From: Methylobacterium persicinum
Lineage (GTDB): Bacteria > Pseudomonadota > Alphaproteobacteria > Rhizobiales > Beijerinckiaceae
NCBI RefSeq assembly: GCF_022179525.1
Contig: NZ_BPQX01000013.1
Span: forward strand, 1-46,632
Direction: 5' to 3'
Length of the DNA: 46,632 nt
Of the stretch, positions 25,361-32,619 are shown one piece after another. The translations under genes were made by a program, and so were the position numbers. Positions within the stretch are counted from its first letter, which is position 1. Every line of letters begins with the position of its first letter. The notes under the pieces were generated by a model that saw nothing but the letters and a program-made list of their open reading frames with translations, was not told where the DNA came from and searched no databases.

Positions 25361-25375
25361 GGGCGCGCCGCCCTC
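25359..25375 (+). terminator. Hairpin at the end of the tad operon
   Basis: GAGGGCG and CGCCCTC form a 7-bp stem with a 3-nt loop, overlapping the tadC stop codon. No T-run follows, so termination would be weak or factor-dependent. Confidence 0.4.
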
Positions 25376-25442
25376 AATATCCAACCGAGAAGTCAGTGGT
25401 TCTTTCACCCTCGACCTCGTCCTGAGGTTCAGGGGGCGTGAG

Positions 25443-25466
25443 GGAAAATCGGCTGTCCGGCCGGAC
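25443..25466 (-). terminator. Possible terminator of the transporter-sorA-sorB operon
   Basis: On the minus strand, 12 bp after the sorB stop, the perfect palindrome GTCCGGCCGGAC (25455-25466) is followed by AGCCGATTTT. The short T-run fits a weak intrinsic terminator. Confidence 0.4.
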
Positions 25467-25477
25467 TCTTAGTATGT

Positions 25478-25795
25478 CTAGTACGTCGCCCCAAGATAGG
25501 CGGCGATGGCCTTCGCGTCCGCCTCCGCGACGGGCGCCTTGTAGACCTTGACCATCTTGGTCACCTCGGACTCCCAGAAGGCCGGTCCCTTCCCCGGCGG
25601 CTGCATCGCGATGTAATCGACCGAATGGCATGTCATGCAATTGCCCTGCGCCGCCTCGAACCCCGCCGCGTGGCCCTGGTCGGCGGGAGCTTTCAGCTGA
25701 GCCGTGGGCTCGGGCAGGGCCATATCCTGCGGCGCCGCGGCCAGGGGGCCGCCGAGGGCGAGGAGGAACGCCACCGATCCGACAAACCTCGTCAT
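25478..25795 (-). CDS. sorB: Cytochrome c subunit of sulfite dehydrogenase (SorB-like)
   Basis: This 105-aa periplasmic monoheme cytochrome c should accept electrons from SorA during sulfite oxidation. The signal peptide covers about 1-21 (FVGSVAFLLALGGPLAAA) and the heme motif CMTCH is at 53-57, with Met64 or Met81 as candidate axial ligands. Start ATG 25795 is preceded by GAAGGGGGA; the in-frame TTG at 25810 is less likely. It begins 11 nt after the sorA stop. The size and pairing match SorAB sulfite:cytochrome c oxidoreductase. Confidence 0.83.
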   Translation of the reverse strand: MTRFVGSVAFLLALGGPLAAAPQDMALPEPTAQLKAPADQGHAAGFEAAQGNCMTCHSVDYIAMQPPGKGPAFWESEVTKMVKVYKAPVAEADAKAIAAYLGATY

Positions 25796-25806
25796 CCTGT
25801 CCCCCT

Positions 25807-27003
25807 TCAAGCCGCCGTGACGCGGGTGGTCTCGACCACGTTGCGCATGTACCCGGCCGGGTTCCAGCGCGGCTCCATCGGCTGCGTGCCACCGTCGTTG
25901 CCCGTCGCCCGGACGCGCAGGGCATGGCCCCCCGGCGTCAGGTCGAGGTCCGCGGTCCAGGTGCGGAAGGCGTAGCGGCCGAGATCCTGGCCGAGCGTCG
26001 CCCCGCTCCAGGTTTGGCCGTCGTCGGCGGAGACTTCCACGGCCTTGATGCCCGAGCCGCCGTCGAAGGCGATGCCGCGCAGGTTCGCCCGCCCGGCCTT
26101 CACCTGCGCCCCGTCGCTGAGGTTCGTCACGAACGAGCGGACGTTAAGCCGGCCGATCGGCACGGTCTTGTCCGGTGCCTTGCCCGGCTCGGTGCAGGCG
26201 CAGGCATTGTCCGGGATGCGGTAGGCGGTCTTCATCCAGAAGCCCTCGAAGGGCTTGTCGAGCACGGTCACCGCGTTGAGGTGCTTGACCCAGTAGGTGC
26301 CGTAATAGCCCGGCACGACCAGGCGCAGGGGGAAGCCGTTGAGCCAGGGCAGGTCCTGCCCGTTCATACCCCAAGCCAGCATCACTTCGCCGTCGCTCGC
26401 GTGGTCGAGGGTGAGGGCCTTGGCGAAGTCGGGCGTCTCCGGCAGGACCGGCCCGTCGAGCCCCTCGAAGGACACCTGCACGGCGCCGGCCTTCACGCCG
26501 GCTTTGGCGAGCACCGCCTTCAGGGGCACGCCGGTGAAGCGGGCGCAGCCCATGGCGCCGTTGGCGAGCTGCCCGCCGGCCATGCGCGGCGTGAAGAAGC
26601 CGCGGGAATTGCCCGAGCACTGGTTGACCGCCACGACCTCCGTGCCGCCCATCCCCTTGAGGTCGGCAAGCGACAGGGAGAGCGGCCGATCGACATGGCC
26701 CTTCACCTCGACGCGGAAGGCGACCGGGTCGATCCGGGTCGGAATGTCGGCGAGGTGGTAGCGGACGAAGAAGGCGTCGTTGGGGGTGATCGCCCCCTCG
26801 TCGAAAACCGAGAACGGCGTCTCCAGCTGCGGCGGCCGGGCCGTCATCTGCAGGAGCGGGCGCTTGCCGGGATAGGCGACCAGGAACCGCTCGCCGTTGC
26901 CGAAGGGCAGCGTGACCTCGCCGGCCAGCACGCTCCGCCCGGAGAGGCCCGCACCTCCCACGCCGAGCGCCAGGGCTTTCAGGACATCTCGCCTGCCGAT
27001 CAT
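25807..27003 (-). CDS. sorA: Molybdenum sulfite dehydrogenase catalytic subunit (SorA-like)
   Basis: This 398-aa sulfite-oxidase-family enzyme oxidises sulfite to sulfate in the periplasm. A twin-arginine-type signal starts at residue 4 (RRDVLKALALGVGGAG). The Mo ligand is Cys129 in NQCSGNSRGFF; Arg81 and His83 in VRYHLADIP and the tyrosine-rich PGYYGTYWVKHL match the active site of SorA. A C-terminal Mo-co dimerisation domain follows (GRANLRGIAFDGGSGIKAVEVS). Start ATG 27003 gives the signal peptide at the N-terminus; the frame is open further upstream. It sits 28 bp after the transporter gene and ahead of sorB. Here it should detoxify sulfite released by SuyAB and harvest its electrons. Confidence 0.88.
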   Translation of the reverse strand: MIGRRDVLKALALGVGGAGLSGRSVLAGEVTLPFGNGERFLVAYPGKRPLLQMTARPPQLETPFSVFDEGAITPNDAFFVRYHLADIPTRIDPVAFRVEVKGHVDRPLSLSLADLKGMGGTEVVAVNQCSGNSRGFFTPRMAGGQLANGAMGCARFTGVPLKAVLAKAGVKAGAVQVSFEGLDGPVLPETPDFAKALTLDHASDGEVMLAWGMNGQDLPWLNGFPLRLVVPGYYGTYWVKHLNAVTVLDKPFEGFWMKTAYRIPDNACACTEPGKAPDKTVPIGRLNVRSFVTNLSDGAQVKAGRANLRGIAFDGGSGIKAVEVSADDGQTWSGATLGQDLGRYAFRTWTADLDLTPGGHALRVRATGNDGGTQPMEPRWNPAGYMRNVVETTRVTAA

Positions 27004-27031
27004 CGCTCGTCTCCTCCGGCCGGCGCTGTGT

Positions 27032-28405
27032 TCACGCGGGCGATCCGCGCACGATCTTCGCCCGCATCGTCTCCGGCGCTTCGCCCGCCTCGGGGGTCTC
27101 GTCAAGGCGGCGGTGGCGTGTTTCAGGCGTCAGCGAAAGGGCCGCGACGGCGATCACCGCGTAGATGCCGTACACGACGGGGATGAAATACCAGTTCCCG
27201 GCCACGTCCGTCCCGATGAGCCCGGCCAGCAAGGGCGGCGCGATGCCGCCGCCAAGGATCGCCGAAAGGCTGTAGGAGATGCCCGCGCCGGAATAGCGGT
27301 ACTTGGTGGGGAAGCTCTCGGAGGTGAGGATCGGCGCCAGCCCGTGCAGGATCCCGACCCCCAATAGGGTGATGACGAACTGCAGGCCCAGCACCAGCCA
27401 GACCTCCTGGTGGAGGATCGCCAGGGCGTAGGGGACCGACAGGATCGCCGTCAGGACCACGGCGAGGTAGCCCACGGTCTTGCGGCGCATCAGGTCGGCG
27501 GCGGGGCCGCTGATCACCACCCCGAGGATGTCGCCGATCCGCGCGACGAAGATGATCACCGCCGTCGTCGCGAGGGGGATCCCCGCCGATTTCATGAAAG
27601 AGATGGCATAGGTGCCGCTGACATAGCCGTCCATCTGCTGGAAGGCGCAGAACAGGGCGAGCAGCAGGATCGGCCGCCAGTGCGTCCGCGTGACATCAAG
27701 GCTCGGCATCTTGGACAGTTCGTCCTTCGCCTTGAGCTGCTCGAAGAGGGGTGAATCCGCCAGCTTGGAGCGGGCGAGGAGGCCCGGCACCACCACGACC
27801 ACGGACAGGAGCATGGCGATCCGCCAGCCGTAGGTCGAGAAACTGTCGGCCAGGAGGAACAGCACCGCGCTCGCCGCCATCGCCCCGCCGGGGATGCCGA
27901 GGTTGGCCAGCGACACCCAGAAGGCCCGGTGCTTGCGGGTGGCACCGAACTCCGCGAGCAGGGAGGCCGCGCCGCCGAATTCGCCCCCGAGGCCGATCCC
28001 CTGGATGATCCGCAGGGTGATGAGCAGGATCGGCGCGGCCATGCCGATCGTGTCGTAGCCCGGCAGCAGCCCCACCATGAAGGTCGTGGCCCCGACGATC
28101 AGGATGTTGATCAGGAAGGACGTCTTCCGCCCCGCCCGGTCGCCGAAATGTCCGAACAGGAAGGCCCCGAGCAGGCGGGCCGGGAAACCGGCGCCGAAGG
28201 TCAGGTACGAGAAGATCAGCGCCCAAGTCGGCGAGATGTTCGGGAAGAAGATGTGCGGGAAGGCGCTTGCCGCCGCATAGCCGAAGATGAAGAAGTCGTA
28301 GAACTCGACCAGCACGCCCGAGGTCGCCGAGAAGGCGAGGAGGGCGATGGTCCTGCGGTCGGTCCCTTCCCGGCGGGGCGGGGAAGAGGGGGCGTTCGCT
28401 GTCAT
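27032..28405 (-). CDS. MFS transporter, metabolite:H+ symporter type (putative sulfolactate permease)
   Basis: This 457-aa, 12-segment carrier belongs to the metabolite:H+ symporter branch of the major facilitator superfamily, whose members carry organic acids. The opening segment contains EFYDFFIFGYAAA, the loop 2-3 motif is GHFGDRAGRK and RIIQGIGLGGEFGG is in segment 4, all typical of the branch. ATG 28405 was chosen as the first residue before a normal cytoplasmic tail. It heads the operon with sorA and sorB and is divergent from the GntR regulator, so sulfolactate is the inferred substrate. Other characterised sulfolactate pathways use different transporter classes, so this assignment rests on context. 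Confidence 0.8.
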   Translation of the reverse strand: MTANAPSSPPRREGTDRRTIALLAFSATSGVLVEFYDFFIFGYAAASAFPHIFFPNISPTWALIFSYLTFGAGFPARLLGAFLFGHFGDRAGRKTSFLINILIVGATTFMVGLLPGYDTIGMAAPILLITLRIIQGIGLGGEFGGAASLLAEFGATRKHRAFWVSLANLGIPGGAMAASAVLFLLADSFSTYGWRIAMLLSVVVVVPGLLARSKLADSPLFEQLKAKDELSKMPSLDVTRTHWRPILLLALFCAFQQMDGYVSGTYAISFMKSAGIPLATTAVIIFVARIGDILGVVISGPAADLMRRKTVGYLAVVLTAILSVPYALAILHQEVWLVLGLQFVITLLGVGILHGLAPILTSESFPTKYRYSGAGISYSLSAILGGGIAPPLLAGLIGTDVAGNWYFIPVVYGIYAVIAVAALSLTPETRHRRLDETPEAGEAPETMRAKIVRGSPA

Positions 28406-28828
28406 GTCTCGACGACTCCGGGGCTGAGGGCAAGGGCCGCGAAGCGTCCGGCCGCGGTCTCCCGAACCGGGAGCGGGCCGGAGGCGAATGTCTGAGGGTC
28501 CCGTCGCAGGCGCGGCTTCGGTCGCGGCGGGGCTCTGCGCTAGGAATAATACGGGGCGGAAGGATCGGCAGGAAGATCGAGGACGCGGCGATGCACGACA
28601 CCGATGCATCGGAGCCGGGAATGATCATGCATGCGGGCGGGGCGCTTGCCCCCGCCGATGCCGGCGTTTCGCCTCATCGCTCCCTCCCAGGATACCTTGT
28701 GGTAGAACCGGCTTGGCCGGATCGTTGCGCCCCCTTGTCCGGGGGTCTGCCATGGCGCTGGTCGAGAGGTCTTATATAAGATATCTGACGTCGTCAAGGC
28801 CCCGCTGCGCCGTCCTCCCGAGTCCGCG
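28406..28828. other. Divergent control region of the sulfolactate regulon
   Basis: This 423-bp gap separates the transporter and regulator genes. It holds a -10-like TATTAT on the minus strand (28546-28551), with TTCCTG 17 nt upstream as a weak -35. A perfect palindrome CCGATGCATCGG lies at 28601-28612, a cluster ATGATCATGCATGC at 28621-28634, and the regulator operator at 28770-28781. Two short open frames on opposite strands here look like chance frames. Confidence 0.5.
28770..28781. promoter_or_regulatory. Candidate operator of the GntR regulator, copy 1
   Basis: TCTTATATAAGA is a perfect 12-bp palindrome 47 bp upstream of the regulator start. It shares the core GGTCTTATA-YAAGA with the site before suyA. 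AT-rich palindromes of this size are typical GntR/HutC operators; the site implies autoregulation. Confidence 0.65.
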
Positions 28829-29593
28829 ATGAACGACCATCCCACCGCCCCCTTCAAGCCGGAGCTGAGGCCCCTTTACGCGCAGATCCAGTCCCTTATC
28901 ACCACGCGGATCGCGGAGGGCGCCTGGAAGCCGGGCGACCTGCTGCCGACCGAGCACGAACTCGCCGCCGAATACGGGGTAAGCCAGGGGACCGTGCGCA
29001 AGGCCTTGATCGCCCTCGAGGGCGAGAAGCTGATCGTCCGGCGACAGGGCGTCGGCACCTACGTCGCCCGCCACGCCCGCGACACGGTGCTGTTCCGCTT
29101 CTTCCGCATCGTCACGCCCGAGGGCACGCGGCTTTCCCCCAAGAGCCGGCTGATCGCCCAAGGAATCCGCCCGGCGACGGCCGAGGAGGCTCGGCAGCTG
29201 GCCTTGTCCGAGGGCGAGCCCCTGCACGCCGTCACACGGGTGCGGACCTTCGGCGACACCCCGTCGATCTACGAGTTCGTGGTCGTGCCGGCCGCGATCA
29301 TCCCCGTCCTCGACCTGCCGACGACGGAAGAGATGAGCGAGGAGATGTACGTAATCTATCAGGAGCGCCACGGCATCCTGATTACCCGCGTGCAGGAGCG
29401 GCTTCAGGCCATCGCCGCCGGGCAGGAGGAGGCCGAAGCCCTTGGCCTGCCGGAGGGGTCGCCGCTCCTGGAGATCGTCCGTGTCGCCTTCGACGTGAGC
29501 GGGCGCCCAGTGGAACTGCGCATCAGCCGCTGCGACACCCGGGAGAACCGCTACTCGGCCGATATCATCGATGCCGACGACGCGCGGGCGTGA
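28829..29593 (+). CDS. GntR-family (HutC/UTRA) transcriptional regulator of sulfolactate genes
   Basis: This 254-aa regulator has an N-terminal GntR winged helix (about 12-80: LYAQIQSLITTRIAEGAWKPG, LAAEYGVSQGTVRKAL) and a C-terminal UTRA ligand-binding domain (about 90-240). It lies between the divergent transporter-sorAB operon and suyA. Matching palindromes lie before its own gene and over the suyA promoter, so it probably represses both and is released by sulfolactate or a related metabolite. The ligand is inferred. Confidence 0.85.
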   Translation: MNDHPTAPFKPELRPLYAQIQSLITTRIAEGAWKPGDLLPTEHELAAEYGVSQGTVRKALIALEGEKLIVRRQGVGTYVARHARDTVLFRFFRIVTPEGTRLSPKSRLIAQGIRPATAEEARQLALSEGEPLHAVTRVRTFGDTPSIYEFVVVPAAIIPVLDLPTTEEMSEEMYVIYQERHGILITRVQERLQAIAAGQEEAEALGLPEGSPLLEIVRVAFDVSGRPVELRISRCDTRENRYSADIIDADDARA

Positions 29594-29660
29594 GGTTCCC
29601 GGGGCGGCGTCGCGACACGACCCCCTTCGTCTACAATCGCGGCGGAGGCCGCCTTCGGCC

Positions 29661-29688
29661 TTGACCGCCCATTCTTAGGTCTTATACA
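29661..29688 (+). promoter_or_regulatory. Predicted suyA promoter
   Basis: TTGACC (29661-29666) and TATACA (29683-29688) are separated by 16 nt, close to a vegetative promoter. The -10 lies inside the regulator operator. The suyA start is 33 nt downstream of the -10. Confidence 0.55.
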
Positions 29689-29693
29689 AGACC
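29678..29693. promoter_or_regulatory. Candidate operator of the GntR regulator, copy 2
   Basis: GGTCTTATACAAGACC is a 16-bp palindrome with one mismatched pair. It shares its core with 28770-28781 and covers the predicted -10 of suyA, the usual position for a repressor that blocks RNA polymerase. Confidence 0.7.
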
Positions 29694-29721
29694 GGCGGAC
29701 CAAAGCAGCGGGAGGCGCGCA

Positions 29722-30009
29722 ATGGGAGTTCCCCAACTCCTCGTCCACGACCCCAAGGACTCGGTGGGTGTCGTCGTGGTCGAGAATCTCAATGCCGGAA
29801 CGGACATGCTGTGCGTCGTCACGCACGACAATTCGGACTTCCGGCTGACGGCCAAGCAGGAGATCCCCATCGGCCACAAGGTCGCCCTCAAGGACATCAA
29901 GTCCGGCGACACGGTGTGGAAGTACGGCCAGGACATCGGCAAGGCCGTGGCCGACATCGCCAAGGGCGAGCACGTCCACACCCACAATCTCAAGACGAAG
30001 CGGTGGTGA
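29722..30009 (+). CDS. suyA: (R)-sulfolactate sulfo-lyase small subunit
   Basis: This 95-aa protein consists of one SAF domain, as in the N-terminal part of altronate/galactarate dehydratases (UxaA/GarD) and in SuyA. With SuyB it cleaves (R)-3-sulfolactate to pyruvate and sulfite in the cytoplasm. The opening [16 protein letters not shown] and the [18 protein letters not shown] segment are typical of SuyA. GGAGG at 29711-29715 lies 6 nt before ATG 29722. The suyB gene follows after 7 bp. A sugar-acid dehydratase small subunit is the alternative, but the sulfite dehydrogenase and two hydroxyacid dehydrogenases around it favour sulfolactate. Confidence 0.88.
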   Translation: MGVPQLLVHDPKDSVGVVVVENLNAGTDMLCVVTHDNSDFRLTAKQEIPIGHKVALKDIKSGDTVWKYGQDIGKAVADIAKGEHVHTHNLKTKRW

Positions 30010-30016
30010 GGATCCC

Positions 30017-31294
30017 ATGAGCTTGCAGGCTGCCTTCGAGCATTCCATGCCCGCCGCCTATGCCGGCGGGGCCCCCGACCAGTTCACCACCAAGGCGCTG
30101 CCGACGACGCGCGCCTCGGCGGACTACGCCAACGCCACCTTCATGGGCTGGCGCCGGGAGAACGGGCGGGTCGGCGTGCGCAACCACGTCGTCCTCCTGC
30201 CCCTCGACGACCTGTCGAACGCCTCCTGCGAGGCGGTAGCCAACAACGTGAAGGGCACGATGGCCCTGCCGCACGCCTATGGCCGGTTGCAGTTCGGCGA
30301 GGATCTGGAGATCCATTTCCGCACCCTCATCGGCATCGGCTCGAACCCGAACGTCGCCGCCGTGGTGGTGATCGGCATCGAGGACGGCTGGACCTCCCGC
30401 GTGGTCGAGGGCATCGCCAAGACCGGCAAGCCGGTGGTGGGCTTCGGCATCGAGGGCCACGGCGACATCGCCACCATCGCCAAGGCGAGCTACGCCGCCA
30501 AGCGCCTCCTGCAATGGGCGAGCGAATTGCCCAAGGAGGAATGCCCGATCACTGATCTGTGGGTCTCGACCAAGTGCGGCGAGTCCGACACCACGACGGG
30601 CCTCGCCTCCTGCCCGACGGTGGGCAACATGTACGACAAGCTGATCCCCCACGGGATCTACGGCGTGTTCGGCGAGACCTCCGAGATCACCGGCGCCGAG
30701 CACCTCTGCCGCGAGCGGGCCGCCAGCCCCGAAATCGCTGAGAAGTGGTACGCGATGTGGAAAGCGTACCAGGAAGACGTGATCGAGGCGCACAAGACCG
30801 ACGACTTGTCGGATTCGCAGCCGACCAAGGGCAACATCGCAGGCGGCCTGACCACGATCGAGGAAAAGGCCCTCGGCAACCTCGAGAAGATCGGCCGGGA
30901 GTGCCGCTACATCGACGCCCTGCAGCCGGCGGAAGCCCCGGCCAAGGGTCCGGGCCTCTACTACATGGACACGTCCTCGGCGGCGGCCGAATGCGTGACC
31001 CTGATGGCGGCGGCGGGCTACGTGATCCACACCTTCCCGACGGGCCAGGGCAACGTGATCGGTAACCCGATCGTGCCGGTGATCAAGATCAGCGGCAACC
31101 CGAAGACCCTGCGCACGATGGGCGAGCACATCGACGTGGACGTGACCGGCGTGCTCCGCCGGGACATGACGCTGGATGCGGCGGGCGACGCGCTGATCGA
31201 CATGGTGGTGCGCACGGCCAACGGCCGGCTCACGGCGGCCGAATCCCTCGGCCACCGGGAATTCGTGATGACGAAGCTCTATCGCAGTGCGTGA
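30017..31294 (+). CDS. suyB: (R)-sulfolactate sulfo-lyase large subunit
   Basis: This 425-aa protein of the UxaA/GarD dehydratase C-terminal family is the catalytic subunit that eliminates sulfite from (R)-sulfolactate. Recognisable blocks are [40 protein letters not shown] and [19 protein letters not shown], with conserved Cys residues in the last two that may bind iron. It starts 7 bp after suyA with GAGGA in the gap. A REP-like palindrome (31337-31443) separates it from comC and may modulate downstream transcript level. Confidence 0.9.
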   Translation: MSLQAAFEHSMPAAYAGGAPDQFTTKALPTTRASADYANATFMGWRRENGRVGVRNHVVLLPLDDLSNASCEAVANNVKGTMALPHAYGRLQFGEDLEIHFRTLIGIGSNPNVAAVVVIGIEDGWTSRVVEGIAKTGKPVVGFGIEGHGDIATIAKASYAAKRLLQWASELPKEECPITDLWVSTKCGESDTTTGLASCPTVGNMYDKLIPHGIYGVFGETSEITGAEHLCRERAASPEIAEKWYAMWKAYQEDVIEAHKTDDLSDSQPTKGNIAGGLTTIEEKALGNLEKIGRECRYIDALQPAEAPAKGPGLYYMDTSSAAAECVTLMAAAGYVIHTFPTGQGNVIGNPIVPVIKISGNPKTLRTMGEHIDVDVTGVLRRDMTLDAAGDALIDMVVRTANGRLTAAESLGHREFVMTKLYRSA

Positions 31295-31336
31295 CGCCTC
31301 CGGTCTCGCACATCGTTAGGCTGATCCGACCCCACC

Positions 31337-31443
31337 CCTCATCCTGAGGTGCCCGCTTCGGCGGGCCTCGAAGGAGGGCTCCAGGGATCGCGCGCGATCT
31401 GGAGATCTCCTTCGAGGCTGCTCCGCAGCACCTCAGGATGAGG
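31337..31443. repeat. REP-like palindromic element, copy 3
   Basis: This is a diverged relative of the cores at 7903-8009 and 8117-8223: same ends CCTCATCCTGAGG and CAGGATGAGG, same CTCGAAGGAGGGCTCCAGG segment, but different centre. It lies between suyB and comC within the presumed operon. Confidence 0.88.
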
Positions 31444-31487
31444 ACGAGTGTGGGATCACGACGGACAACTGAACGCAGCAGGGCATC

Positions 31488-32480
31488 ATGGCCGACACCC
31501 TCACGATCCCGGACGCCGAGACGTTGGTGAGCGACGCCCTGGTCCGGGCGAACACAGCGCCGGACAATGCCCGGTACGTCGCCTCCGCCCTGGTGCGGGC
31601 CGAGGCGGACGGGTTGAAGGGTCACGGCCTGTCGCGGGTGCCGAGCTACGCGGCCCAGGCCAAGGCCGGCAAGATCGACGGCCACGCGACGCCCACCCTG
31701 GAGCGCCCGCGCCCGGCGGTGGCGGCCATCGACGCCGCGCATGGCTTCGCCTACCCGGCCTTGGCGCTCGCCCTTACGGCGCTCCCCGCCATGGCGCGGG
31801 ACAGCGGGCTCGCGGCCGCCGCCATCCGCCGCTCCCACCATTGCGGCGCGGCGGGACTGTTCGTGGAGGATCTGGCGAGCCAGGGTCTCGTCGCCCTGCT
31901 GTTCGCCAACACGCCGGCCGCCATCGCCCCCTGGAACGGCAAGCGGGCGGTGTTCGGCACGAACCCGATCGCCTTCGCCTGCCCCCTGCCGGGGCGGGAG
32001 CCGATCGTTGTGGACCTGTCCCTATCGAAGGTGGCCCGGGGCAACATCGTCGCCGCCAAGCAGCGGAATGAGCCGATCCCCGAGGGCTGGGCCGTCGATG
32101 CGGAGGGCCGCCCGACCACCGACGCCACGGCGGCGCTCGCCGGCACCATGCTGCCCCTGGGCGACGCCAAAGGCACGGCCCTCGCGCTCATGGTCGAGCT
32201 CCTGGCCGCCGGCCTGACGGGCTCGACCTTCGCGGCCGACGCCTCGTCCTTCCTCGACGACAAGGGTGGCCCGCCCGGCACCGGCCAGCTGATCCTCGCC
32301 TTCGCCCCGGAAGCCTTCGGAGAGGGCACATTGGACCGCTTTGCCCTGCTCGCCGCCTCCATCGAGGACCAGCCCGGCGCCCGCCTGCCCGGCCAGCGCC
32401 GCCTCGGCCTGCGCCGCAAGGCCGAGCGGGAGGGCTTGGCCGTCGACCCCAAGCTCCTGGCCGAGATCGCCGCGATCTGA
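31488..32480 (+). CDS. comC: (R)-sulfolactate dehydrogenase (ComC-like, Ldh family oxidoreductase)
   Basis: This 330-aa NAD(P)-dependent enzyme belongs to the malate/L-lactate dehydrogenase type 2 family that contains ComC. It is expected to reduce sulfopyruvate to (R)-sulfolactate, the substrate of SuyAB. Conserved pieces are GHGLSRVPSY near residue 45 with His46, SHHCGAAG with His117, the NAD segment WNGKRAVFGTNPIAFACP and GDAKGTALALMVELLAAGL. It follows suyB after 193 bp containing a REP-like palindrome. Without context it could act on another 2-hydroxyacid such as malate or ureidoglycolate. Confidence 0.82.
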   Translation: MADTLTIPDAETLVSDALVRANTAPDNARYVASALVRAEADGLKGHGLSRVPSYAAQAKAGKIDGHATPTLERPRPAVAAIDAAHGFAYPALALALTALPAMARDSGLAAAAIRRSHHCGAAGLFVEDLASQGLVALLFANTPAAIAPWNGKRAVFGTNPIAFACPLPGREPIVVDLSLSKVARGNIVAAKQRNEPIPEGWAVDAEGRPTTDATAALAGTMLPLGDAKGTALALMVELLAAGLTGSTFAADASSFLDDKGGPPGTGQLILAFAPEAFGEGTLDRFALLAASIEDQPGARLPGQRRLGLRRKAEREGLAVDPKLLAEIAAI

Positions 32481-32493
32481 GGCTCCCCTGCGC

Positions 32494-32587
32494 CGTCATT
32501 GCGAGCGCAGCGAAGCAATCCAGGGGCGGGCGGGCCACTTCCGACTGTGGCGTGTCCCTGGATTGCTTCGCTACGCTCGCAATGACG
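32494..32587. repeat. Long hairpin repeat between comC and slcC
   Basis: Two 32-bp arms (32494-32525 and 32556-32587) pair at 31 of 32 positions around a 30-nt centre. The arm contains CATTGCGAGCGCAGCGAAGC, a motif known from alphaproteobacterial intergenic repeats. A decayed relative is at 45444-45525. RNA folding here could limit read-through or stabilise the upstream message. Confidence 0.9.
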
Positions 32588-32619
32588 ATTTTGGCCAATC
32601 TTCCTGAGAGGATCCTCCC

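Noticed and set aside
28488-28857. Two short open frames on opposite strands between the transporter and regulator genes
   Set aside because: Neither has a ribosome binding site or a recognisable sequence, and both overlap the control elements of the region.
29722-31294. Assignment as an altronate or galactarate dehydratase split into two genes
   Set aside because: The fold family is shared, but sulfite dehydrogenase genes, ComC/SlcC-type dehydrogenases and the absence of any uronate or sugar-acid gene favour sulfolactate sulfo-lyase.
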